DNA from: Stenopsyche tienmushanensis
Lineage: Eukaryota > Arthropoda > Insecta > Trichoptera > Stenopsychidae
Length of the DNA stretch: 64,000 nt
Reading direction: 5' to 3'
Assembly: GCA_008973525.1 (NCBI GenBank)
Contig: WACJ01000125.1
Span: forward strand, 1,054,001 to 1,118,000
The notes under the pieces are model-generated. The model saw only the letters and a program-made list of their open reading frames with translations. It was not told the origin of the DNA and made no database searches. This document shows positions 12,476 to 23,943 of the stretch, one piece after another (position 1 is the first letter of the stretch; each line of letters opens with the position of its first letter). The position numbers were made by a program, and so were the translations under genes.

Positions 12476-15400
12476 GACGAAAAATATTTTTGTCAATACG
12501 GCTGCAATAGAATGTAAACAAGCGTTCTTTATCATGGTATTTTTAATGGACGATAGAAAGACCTCAGTTGTGAGAACGGAGAAACCGGGGGAAAGAATAC
12601 GTCTTCTCGCGGCCAACGTTATCAGACAGATAGTCAAAGATCTCACACATTATTAAATCTTATAAACGGCACCTGCGACGAGTAACAGTGGCGTCATGCA
12701 GGGGTATTTTATCCCACAAAATACACTACCTTCAATGTCCAGTGCATGAGAATATGAATGTATGACTGTAACTGATTATTGAATAAGTTCATACACTTTG
12801 ATGATGAAGTATTATTTCATTGGAAAAAATATTCTTATTAATAAAACATTGATTGAAATTTACATCATATTTGATTTTTGATTAAAAAAAAAATTAAATG
12901 CATAGCAATAAGCTATGGAGGAAACATTTGCATTTTGGATACGCATCATGTCACTTAAACTGATTCCAATTTGCTATGTAAATTATATGATAATATATAT
13001 AACGTTGTAACAACTAAATTAACATAAATTACATAGTTCACTTCCATTCCAATTGCATAGATAGAAATGAGTTTTATAGCAGTCCGAACAGACCAGTTGA
13101 ATTTTTCATCGAAAAATGGCGAAAATTAATGATCGGGCGGATTTCCTTTCAGAGCCGAAAATAAATCATCCCTTAAAAAAAAGAGCGCTCTCACCGACAT
13201 TCGAAACCGACTCATAATAAAACAACAGGTAGAAAAAATTCGAGGGCTCATATATTTTAACCCGTGTCGAAACCAGGTGCCACTAATTAACTGTGGTTTG
13301 TGTCCGCACTTTAAAGGTTTTAACTTTGCGGTTTTTTCCCCAGTAATTTGCAGTTTATTTTGCACATTTATAGCTATTAAAATTTCATATCAAAAATTTA
13401 TAAAAAGACTTGGTTTTTATTTTAAAAAAATGTATATTTAAAACATACTTGAGATGCACGGGAGAAGAAATTAAGATGTTTAAGCTTCTTTATAAGCATA
13501 AGGCGCTTATGCTGAAAGCTATTTATGCTACGTGATTTTTACAAACATTTTTAAATTTTTAAAAACAAAATTAACTATATTTTAAAATGTATTTTTAATA
13601 CACATATGAAAAATAGTGTATCAAATCGAAGTGGATTTAAACGTCAACTCAGATTTTTATTCGATATTTATTAATTATATCAAAAACGATGTGTTCATAA
13701 ATAATCGATAATTAAGTATGGTGTAATTTTATAACATTTCAATTAAGATTGCATCTCAATGGAGATTACTCTTTGAGGCACTGAAGGGGTTAAGGCGCAA
13801 CATAATGAGCTCACGCACAAATGCGCGTTCAAGCCACGAGATGTTATCGGTAAATTTAGAAACAACTAATTTTAGTAAAGCCTCATGCTATTTCCCATAT
13901 CACAGTTTTAAGGCGATAATTAAGTAGTTTTACAAATCAAAATCAAGATGTTCAACACGCAAACACTAAAAATATTTTATGCAATTAATTAAGAGTCTGA
14001 CATCTCCTCATACGGCTTTATAAGCTCCTTTACATTTTTTCTTATTTATTTTTATTGTCTTACACTCGCTGAGAGTTGAAGGTTGTGATTTTCACAGGTT
14101 GCTATCTTGAAAATGGGGATGATTTCTCATTGTCTATCAAATATAAGGTAACACTAGAATTTTCTTTTGAATGTGTTATGTAAACAATACATATAAAGGA
14201 GACTTTTTAATGATTATTTTACAGGATGATTTCTTATTGTTTTTTCCGTGTAGGTAAATTTGAATAGGAACTTTGCGTAGTGGAGGATCTATAAACGAGT
14301 AGCGAAATTATCATTATTTTAAATTTATATTTCTATTACTGCTGTAAAAATGTAAAATAAGAAAGTATTGCAGGGTCCCCTATGAGTGACTCTGTCTAAT
14401 TTTTAATCATGCACGTTTTATTTAGGGCAAGTGTTTAGTGTACGTAAAAGGGTGGCATCCAAATTATCTTATGATCTTAAAGACTGAAACTTCAATACGA
14501 TTATTATATACCTGTAGATATTACTATTGTTTTACATAAAATAACATATTTTCATAATCAAAAAAATGTTAAATCATACCTAGGAAAGGTTGGAAGACAT
14601 CATTTTTTCATTTCTTATATTAAAAAAAATACGTTCGTTCATTCATCCGATGGGGAGATAAATTGGTAATTTCGGCAAGATAAATGATTCATGGGGGTGA
14701 TTTTAATTTTCGAGTCGCATGCAGATATTTGTAACGTGTGCCTGCAGAGCCTCCAGCGAGGATTAACGGGCGTACTAAGTAGGCAGTTGCTTATAAATAA
14801 AGGGATTTCTCAGCAGCGAGAGCCATGGTATTGCAGCATAAATTTTGATACCGAAACGAAAGACTCCGGCGGCTGCTTGGGGCCGTAAATAATACTTAAA
14901 CAATTGTGTTTCATTAGAATAAGAGAACGGGTCGTTACGAAGATGGCTTATTTGTCAAATGGAGCTCGTTCATATCCATCCAGGGTGCTTAGGGCCATGT
15001 GGCGCCCTACAAATTGCTCCGTCACTCAGACGAGGCGCCGACGTAAGAAATCCAATGCAAAATGACTACCTGTATACACACACCCTGACAGTCAATAAAT
15101 ATGCCAAATTTAGCTACTATTTAAGAGAATCTGCTATGAAGATGTATGTTGGAGATGTGATTTTATTCCGGGATATTAAATGCCACTTAAAAGTCGAGGC
15201 GGATGCGGAAAGCTCCATTATAGCCTCTCCTGCTAATTGCCACTTGCAAAACAGGTTGTGTTTACGTTCATGGATTTTATTAGAACAACTTAAATTTCAT
15301 GAATATGATGAACAAATGTTCAATAAATTAAAACATATTCAATGATGGTGGTGGATATAAAATTATAGTACTTGAGCTTTTGAATAAAGCATAGGAAGCT

Positions 15401-16234
15401 TTCATTTTTTATGATATACATTAAAGCATATTATATTCAAATCAACATCCATAGCAATATGCATATTTTCATATAGATTCTAAGAAGTGGAATTGATATC
15501 ATTGGAAAATATCTTAGCATATGACACTTAAAGCAATTTTTTTAAAAATACATTAGCTTTAAAATCCAACTTTGAAAGACTGAATACATATAGAGCTTTC
15601 ATTCAGTAAAGCTTGACGAATAGCTTAAACTAACAGTGTTTTTAATATATTTATTCGTAATTTTTAGATTCTATATGTATCTTAAGTTGATGAAGTTGAA
15701 TATGAATTAATTTCAATTTCTCCCGAAGAATCATTGTGATATATTTTTACTACTTATACAATCTATCCTGTATAAATTTTTCTGACTCCGGTTTTAAAAA
15801 AGGAATAAATTAACGTGGTTTATATAATATTTTGATGCAGGGTAGAAGTTGCTTTACTGCTATATATCAAAATACCTCGAAATTGGAATTCAGATGAACT
15901 TACATTTACAAATATAATACATCAAAAATAGCCTAATTAGCTAGATCTAAAATTAGTTTAATATATAAATTTATTATATTTAATACTAACAATAAAAAAT
16001 AATAATATAATTTTGTAAAAAATGACTTAAAATTTGTTTTACATGTTGTGGATTTCTATCAATTTAGATGAACGTTTGCGTATATTAATCTATAATTATA
16101 ATGAATCCTCAGAGAGAAATATTCTCGGTCGATTAATTTAGGGGAATTCGTTCGGAAATCTGGTTCAATTATAATATTTAATGCGACAAATAGAAATTTT
16201 GTGATGAAAGAGAAGTGCTGGAGCTTTGACTTAC
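12476..16234. other. intron 3' of CARP exon 16235-16330, no gene seen
   Basis: AT-rich, with richer-GC islands at about 13120-13370 and 14690-15080. A 128-codon plus-strand open frame at 14959-15345 has no recognisable domain and is probably chance. About 14278-14325 resembles the body of the SINE at 41760-41958. The next exon of the host gene was looked for on the minus strand and not found. Confidence 0.4.
14278..14325 (-). repeat. possible SINE body fragment
   Basis: The plus-strand text, with GAGTAGCGAAATTATCATTA at its core, closely matches GAGTAGTGAAATTATCATTA in the tRNA-like SINE near 41.8 kb. Only the body is alike; the tRNA-like head is not recognisable here. Confidence 0.4.
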
Positions 16235-16330
16235 CTGCAGCAGCAGAGATACGGAAACAATGCCTTGAGCTTTGTAGAGCGCCTCTGAAAAGTTGGAGTA
16301 CAGCTGCGAGTTGAACCCGAATATTTGAAT
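16235..16330 (-). CDS. carbonic anhydrase-related protein (CA10/11-like), internal exon C
   Basis: A 96-bp exon encoding 32 residues, beginning IQIFGFNSQLYSNFSEAL and ending SVSLLLQ. The acceptor reads ttgtttcag and the donor is gtaagt; both reading phases are 0. It continues exactly from the PAE end of the exon at 37355-37546. In active alpha-carbonic anhydrases the segment is A-E-L-H, with His (number 119 in CA2) as third zinc ligand. Here it is A-E-I-Q, so that ligand is Gln, as in CARP X/XI-type proteins. Loss of catalysis is therefore inferred. The family is membrane-associated or secreted and mainly neural in animals (family knowledge). The intron between this exon and the previous one is 21,024 bp. 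Confidence 0.92.
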
Positions 16331-17781
16331 CTGAAACAATGAAACACATGACAATGTATCTGGCAATTAAACTACTAATCCGAAATCACCCAACAAACAG
16401 ATACTCGACTGAATAATTGGATTAAGCACGTATTTCCTCCCTTTTATTCCGACTATTTTCCATTCCGCGGTGCAAGAGAGTATGCATATATGAAGCACAA
16501 ATGAAGAGTTCCATAAAACCAACAGTTTTCCATATGAGATAATAAATCTAAATATCTTTAAGCGAATCAAATAAAGTAATTACTTGAAAAAAAAATTAAC
16601 GCAGTGATAATAATATCGATATATATTACAATGTAAAATTATTTGCGAAATATCCTTTTATATGAAAATTGAATTTAAATCTTCGAAAAAGATTCAAAAT
16701 TTATTAATTAATATTTAGTTTTCTAATTATTTATATTGTTATGATTAAGACATCACTCAATAAATTCGTAGGATTTTTTTTAATGTATTGCGAAAAACGA
16801 TCCCAAATGATGAAAATAACGCATAAAGCAGTGTTTAATTAGCAATTCAAACGAAATATAAGCATTTTTGATTTTTGACGATTTTTCTTTTTGAAGTTCT
16901 CTTGATTTTTCTAGTTATTTAAATAACATTAAAAATGAGTAGATTCTTCTGTAAATATGAAGTTATACAGAATAGTGTTTGATTGCTAGTCTTAATTATT
17001 AATCAATATGTGACTATTTTCAAATATAAAATAAAACAACCACTGGCTTGCACAGGGGTGTGAACGAACGGGATTTCTGTATTATTTGCTTGCGGATAAA
17101 ACGCTCATGAAAATCGTACGTGAACAAAAACCACAGATTGGGCTTACTGTATTCGAGTTTTTGCGTGACTGTACCCCAATGACCCGAAAGGGTATTTCAT
17201 AACATTGTTCAGAAACACTTTGTTAAAATAATGACAAAAGTTTCTTTGCGCCCGAACGTAATTATTGACACCTGCTTTCTTTCCATTCGCACCATTGATT
17301 GTGCTAAATGTTTCAGATATTTTTTCAGTGCTGAAAATTTTGCTACTGTTAATGTCCTCTCGTGTCGACATTACCAACAATAACATCAACAGATTACGGA
17401 TGAAATCGTGCTTCAATCCTACTTCAGAATAAAAGCACGTTCGTCAGGATAAATTAATACTCAAATCTTCTATCATACGTACAAACAATCACGTTTGTTT
17501 CATTGCAAACTGTGGATCTAAATTATGATTCGCGTACAAATTACCAATAAAATATTTTTTTACGCATAAGCATAAGTTTTGCTATCAGTGAAAATTCATC
17601 TCCAGTATGTTGAACGAATACGTTTGAGTGAAAATAAAATTTAACGTGTTTTTCGTGTGTATAAAGTTGATGTGATGAAACACACATATTTGAGCACACG
17701 GTATTTATAGGGTTAGCTACACAATATAAAATGCTGCAGCTAGTTTAATAAACCTAAATCCAACTTTATTATATTATTTAA
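16331..17781. other. 21-kb intron, first part, nothing recognised
   Basis: AT-rich DNA between exon C and the TTAA-flanked MITE. A 90-codon minus-strand open frame at 17144-17416 has no family resemblance. Confidence 0.4.
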
Positions 17782-17932
17782 CTCTTTGACTGATACCGGT
17801 ATTTTGATAAACGAAAGTTTGTTTGCTATCTTCCTCTCTTTTATTTGGTCAGATTGAGGTATTAACGATCATTGTTTGTAGTCACCGCTAGTTACACAAT
17901 CGACGATATATCGTATTTTAGCACTCAAAGAG
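17782..17932. mobile_element. piggyBac-like MITE, 151 bp, TTAA-flanked
   Basis: The ends read CTCTTTGACTGATA and, on the other strand, CTCTTTGAGTGCTA (12 of 14 identical). Both are flanked by TTAA (17778-17781 and 17933-17936), the signature target of piggyBac-type transposition. The 151-bp body has no coding capacity, so it would be mobilised by an autonomous element elsewhere. The exact superfamily is inferred from the TTAA and the CTCTTTG end only. Confidence 0.7.
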
Positions 17933-20900
17933 TTAACTTTTAATAGAGCTATAGTGTAATAGATGACAAAAAAAGAATGTTAGTTTAATATAAAGAAGCA
18001 CTGTTGAATCTTCTGTAGGCTCAAGTATTATAGCTGATATACCTATTTAAGGAACTGAACTTGTCTTCTCTTTTAGGTTCTCATTAAGAACACATTTAAA
18101 TTCCTCTATCATACCGTAAGCTTTACAAACCAAATGTGTACCATGGATACAAATGTCTGAATATTATCTTAAAATGAGAGAAAGTATTCAAACTATTCCT
18201 GATAGTTGCAAAATAATGTTAATATTTTTTTCTTCCAATCAGGTCTTATACAAAAGATACCATATCATTTTTCATTCCCATTTCAGGAAAAAAAAAGCTA
18301 AAATACTTACAATTAAGGTGCTAAAGGTGAGGAATTCAATGAAAATAGATCGTTATTTTGAAATTATATTTTAGTATTTCAATCAGTTCCTCATAGGAGC
18401 CTGACTGTTAATCTTAAAGTATTTTCTTCTACAAGTGTAAAATAAACAAAATGGATTGAGATGATCTATCAATTTTGTTGGTGAAAATCTTATACGGAGC
18501 GCCAATATGAAACCTATATAGAGAACAATGATGTATTTTATATAACAGCGCTTATTGCAATTGTATAACTGCTTATTTGAAAAACAATCCTATAATAAAA
18601 TGTATGTGTTATTATAGGATCATAACAATAGTTAAATAAAATAATTCTACATACCGTTGCATTTTTCCTTGAAGTACAAACTGATATTGTAAAAGGAAGA
18701 TATCTCTCTGAGTGGCTTGTCATAACCTTTACGTCAAAAAGAGTTGAATAAACATGCCAATAGTTTGCGATATCACCGGTATAGTATACGTATCAGTATC
18801 GAACAAAAATGCCCCTAAGTACAAGCCACCCCCAAGGGATATTCAAAACTCGGAGAAGTTGTTTCCAACTAGTGTTTACATAATGCTCCCTTATAAAAGA
18901 AGTGAACTTGAGTATCGTGCCAAGTGACTTTCTACATACATCACCATATCAAACTTTTCCATTCGAATATTTCACGGAGAAAAACAATAAGAAGCCGCAG
19001 TTTATATTCAAGTCTACCGCCTGAGTGCTCCAACCATATATCAGGAAAAAAATTATAAATACGACACTCGTATTTTAATATTATTTTTTAAGGTCCAGAG
19101 CATCCCTGTGAAATTGAGATGAAAAAATAAATTCTTTGTTACACTACCGAAAAAAGGGCAGTTAGGTTTACAAGTGTAGGTAAGGGTATTTTTTACGTCC
19201 CATCTTCCAGGCACGTAACAAAAATATGATTCTTTTCGCCCTCTGCCCTCTTGAATAAAATGGGTCACGTGAGGGGGAGTAAACCGATGATTTACCACGT
19301 GGTTTTGACGTTTAATCTTATTTTTCGGGTTTTCTTTGTTTAAACGCCAATTTCATAGGTGGTTGGATATCCTCGTGCTCACCTGTCATCGTCAGACATT
19401 AGCTATCTGGAATGCTCCCTGGATATCAATGATAAGGGGCCTGGATTCCTCGCTGCTGCACAAATGTGCATTTACATTTTAAATATATATTATATATTCT
19501 CAAACATGAATTATTTTCAAGATTTATAAATTAACTTATTTTATTTGATATTTTGTAGCTTTATCCGGTATAGTTTTTACTGAAGATCTCTTTTAATGCA
19601 CATTTTTTACATTTCGGTTAAATAGGAAATTTTAGTCTGGATTTTTGTTTTAAAATTATTGCTGTAAATCCAATCTTTCACAGGCGAACTTGACAGACTT
19701 TACACAGACTTTTTAGTATTAATTTTTAGATCAAATAATTTAGACTAAATCTAAGTTATTTGATCGATAAGCATTAAAGATGCTTCATAACTTGACCCAA
19801 TATTTTATAATAAGTATTCAAGATTTAACCTTTAGTATATTTATAAAATTGTTTTTAATTATATATTGAGTATTTAAGAATAACATTCCATTTACCCGTG
19901 GCAATTTCATAGCTAATATTTTTCAAAACCGATTTAAAGACAATATTCGCATAAATTAATTAAGGGTTGGATAATTTTCAATTACATCATATTATAAACA
20001 CTTAATTTATTTTTGAAAAAATCTCCCTTGCCATTTCCAGGGGCCCGCAATCTTCGTCGCGGCTGCCTCAAGCATCCCACAATGAGGGGCATCTCGAATC
20101 GCAGGGTGCGCCTCTCATCTTAGCCTGAGGGGCCTCGACGAGAAAACGGGAGCGTTCGTCCTCTGTGTCAATGGGGCCCCGCAGCCCCGAGACGAACTCG
20201 CAGCATATGCGACGGAAATTCGTATTTAACTTCCGCAGAGGGGGCAATTGTTTATTTCCGACCGCTCATTCGAAGATACCGAAAAGGAGGAATCCTCAAA
20301 AAAGAGGGATTTTGTGATGTCGACGATCACGAGACAGATGCTTCAGATGATGAGAACGTAGCGCGAAATTAACACATGGAAAATGAGGTTTGCCGCTAAT
20401 AATTAATACAACCAGTCAGCAAGGCGCTCCAGAAAGAATAGGCAATTTGTTGGCCCTGCAACCCAAAAAATCATAGCGTGTACAATATTTTCATATACTA
20501 CTTTCCTTGGTTCTTAAAGAATAAAAATATCAGTTTGTCTAGCTTAAAAGCAGATGAGATGGGTCAATATAAGTTCAAACAGGATAACAAACAAAGATGT
20601 TTAAACATCTGGGAGAGCAGTTTCAAATCATTTAGATAAAAATGGATTGGACTGCATTTTGAATTTTATCTTTTATGATGGATTTTTCAAATTGTTTGTT
20701 GATCGAAATTTAATGCTTTAATATCTTATCATAACAATGTGTTGCCGCAGGCGCTTTTATTTGTCGTTGTGCTGATAAAAAAGCTGTTTTTTAAAGTAGC
20801 ATTTATAATTGACGACATGTTCCTAAAAATGCTGAAATTTTGCTAAAAATGTAAAAATGTTGCTTTCGGCACTGTTGATAATTTTCAATTCAATACTACT

Positions 20901-23203
20901 CATCATACTTCATTCACTCGAAGCTCATCATCGATATTCAATCGAAGGTTTTTACAATATTTATTGAAAATAATTTTTTTACACACATATATTGAAAATA
21001 AATAGACAGCCTTGTATTAAACTGTTTTATAGATTAAAAGGTATGCCTCTGGTATTAATGTTGATTTTATTTGGAATTAAAATAGAGGAAAACAATATAG
21101 GATTTATAATATTGTAGATAATCCTAAAAAATTATAGTAGCATTGTTGTTTGGAATTCAATTGGTATATCATCCCTTGACCTAGTTGTAGGTCGATTCTT
21201 TATTTGTGCTGAGATATTTACACAGACGATGTTCTTAAAGCAAGAAGGGCTTGTCGGAATGCCATAGGCATATCGGTCTAAACACAATTAATGTGCTGAA
21301 CAAACTTGGCCGTCGGTTTATGCAGCTGAATTCGTTGCTCTCGAAACAACCCTCGGATTCCACCCCTAAAGAGTTCACACCTCCACCTTTCTCCACTCAA
21401 CTTCCTCTTCCGACTCGAATTCCAAGGTAACTGTGATTTATCTCCAAAGTGGTCCGGGAGAACACTCGATCTTCCAATGGACAATCATTTGCTTTTTAAT
21501 TTTCTACCTAAATATATCACGGTATTTATTTCGTCCGACCTTATTTTTGTCGTCAACAAATTCGCCGAACAATGGTTTAATTTGCTGTTCAAAATACATA
21601 CACACAGGAGTACGTGATAGCCATTTCAACTATTGAGCATCATGTGGCAACGGTCCCACCCCTTTTTTATGGCCGGGTCGATGCAATTTTATTGCTTCCT
21701 CACAAAATTTGCATTAGGCAACTTAAATATTTGAAACATCCCCTATCCAGCCGGAAGCGCTCGTACATTTTTTTTCAGCGTAAGCGATTTTTTTATAGCC
21801 GTTTTATTAATTTTTCAGTGTTTTCGTGGGATTAAAGCTGTTTATTTTTGATTTAGCGTACGAACATTCTGATTTTTTGCTGGGTTAAATTTAATATAAT
21901 TTTAAAAAAATGTGTTTTAGGTAAAAGTACGCCGATAAACGGCTGAATAATTGCAATACAAATTTGTCATTATTCTACCAAGATTGAGCTGCCATATTAA
22001 AATTTTTATGTATCAAATAAGCAGAAAAATATTATGGTCGACCAAATTAAATTATTTGAAGCAGTGAGTGACTATGAGACATAAGAATCAGCTCGGTTCG
22101 TTCAATAACGATGACCTCAACTTCTATTAAAAATCACTTTGCGCTCATATTTTATTATCAACGAGTGCAAATCATTATACAATATTTTTTAGAATTAATT
22201 TAGAGATATAAACATAGCATAAGTATATATTTAAATTAAATGTGTTTGATACTGGAAAGAGAAATATTATAACAAAATTGTTATGGGGAAGCATATGTGG
22301 AAAACCGTATACATTAACATAAAGCAAGGTCTTAAATTATGGAAATACTTGATTGGAATCTTACATTGTGAAATATGTTGAATTCAAAGCATCCCCCATA
22401 AAGTTCAAGCGATGTCTAGCGCATGACTTCGGACACTGTGTGTCGCGGTGCTCGCACCCCATCCCCAATATTTACGACCCTTAAATAAGAAATGTTTTCT
22501 TTTATACCGATAAACATTATGGGCTAGATAGTGTGTAACTTTTGTGTGTGAATTAGCACTTAAGCCCCTCCGAAGACGTTTCTTATTAGCGGATGCATTA
22601 GGCCCATACGGCCGCCTTTTACGACTCCCCATGAACGGGGCGGCCCCCCGGCAAGGGCGGCAGTATATTATACGGCGCTAAGCCCGTTTCGCAATTCCCG
22701 CATTACCCACCTGATCCGATGTGTCATCGTAAAAGAAAGACGAAAAGTGAATTATACTTTTGCACTCGATGGCCGTAAACGCCGCCAAGTAGATTTCCGT
22801 AAGGCTCTTTGCTTTGCCCTTCGATTTTTTACTGTACGCGTAAAAAAAGAAGGCATGTCAATGCAGAGAGAGCCATCCTAATAGACACGTATTTTTCCTC
22901 CTGTAAAAGTCGGAATTTGTATTCGCAAAGATGGTTTCAATCATTTCAGAATAATATGCATGACAACGTTCCAGTTCTGCGTAAATAATATTTTATGGAA
23001 TTAATATCAATACCATGTGAAAATAAAATTCGACCTTTTAATTCAGGCTTAATTTTACATGCAGTTACATGCTTTTATCAAAAACGCTACCAAACATGTC
23101 TTTTTATAATAACGACATCCCTTGCTCAATAATTTGCCTAAAACATATGATATAATAAAATAAACTATCAATAGATGATCCAATAGTTTATTATTTATTA
23201 GAT
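17933..23203. other. intron, no gene recognised; GC-richer patches
   Basis: AT-rich with two clear richer-GC islands. The first, at 20035-20360, starts after TTTCCAGGGGCCCGC and holds several short palindromic GC blocks. The second is at about 22400-22800. Neither encodes a recognisable protein. A patch at 19330-19450 is also less AT-rich. They may be non-coding regulatory DNA or unrecognised repeats. Confidence 0.4.
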
Positions 23204-23943
23204 TAGTGAATCTCAACCGGTGAACCACGAGCTTATTGTAAGTGCATCGCGAAAAAATTGGTAAAAACGAAAAATTCTGCAAACACTAAAAACACGCATG
23301 TTTAAAAATCTTTGCATTTGTATGGAAGCTAAGAACGAGCGTTTGCTTTTTCACACTGAAATCAGGTGGTTATCTAGGAGTAAAGTTTTATGTCAATTCA
23401 TAGAACTTAAGAATGAATTGTTAATCGTTTTTCGAAATGAAGGTATGGATGATTTTATAAAACGTCTTCAGAATAATGATTGGTGTGAAGAAGAAGAATT
23501 AGTCTCATTGTCGACTGATCATACTCTAAAAATTAAATTTTCCCAAATGATCATGGAGGACTTTTGGATTTCTGATCAAGAGGAATATTCAACGCTTCAC
23601 GCGAAGACACTGAACATTTTGTTACAGCTTTCGACATCATGTTTGTGTGAGCTTAATTCCTCAACAATAACTATTATGAAAACAACTAAAAACGAGAAAA
23701 ACTTACGAATTAAGGCAAAGAATTGAGGTTAGCTTCAAATATTCGACCTAATATTTATGATATTTGCAAAAGCCAACGAGCTCAGATATCACATTAATTG
23801 ATTTTTGAATATCATGTTAAGCAGGGACGTCATTTTGGGAAAGGAATAAAAAATAATGTCACATATTTTTTTCGACTTCTTAATTCTGGTGCATCGCCAC
23901 TTTTTCCCATGTAACATGATTTCAAAAAGGTTGAGAACCACTG
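23204..23943 (+). mobile_element. hAT element, 740-bp internal-deletion copy
   Basis: The ends are TAGTGAATCTCAACC on the left and, on the minus strand, CAGTGGTTCTCAACC on the right. They are flanked by an exact 8-bp duplication TATTAGAT (23196-23203 and 23944-23951), diagnostic of hAT insertion. The CAGTGGTTCTCAACC end is typical of hAT elements of the SPIN/OC1 kind (from memory). It retains only the C-terminal part of a transposase. An intact 8-bp duplication but diverged left end suggests moderate age. Confidence 0.9.
23298..23726 (+). pseudogene. hAT transposase C-terminal fragment (ZBED5/SCAND3-like)
   Basis: A 142-codon open frame with LLFHTEIRWLSRSKVLCQF (the RW motif region of hAT transposases) and FSQMIMEDFWISDQEEY, followed by the dimerisation-domain segment with LSTSCLCELNSSTITIMK. 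It resembles ZBED5/SCAND3-type hAT proteins (family knowledge). The N-terminal BED zinc finger and most of the catalytic domain are absent, so it cannot act as a transposase. It lies wholly within the TSD-bounded element. Confidence 0.8.

Noticed and set aside
14959..15345. 128-codon plus-strand open frame
   Set aside because: No domain, no family resemblance, no splice context on that strand; the composition fits a mid-GC intron island read by chance.
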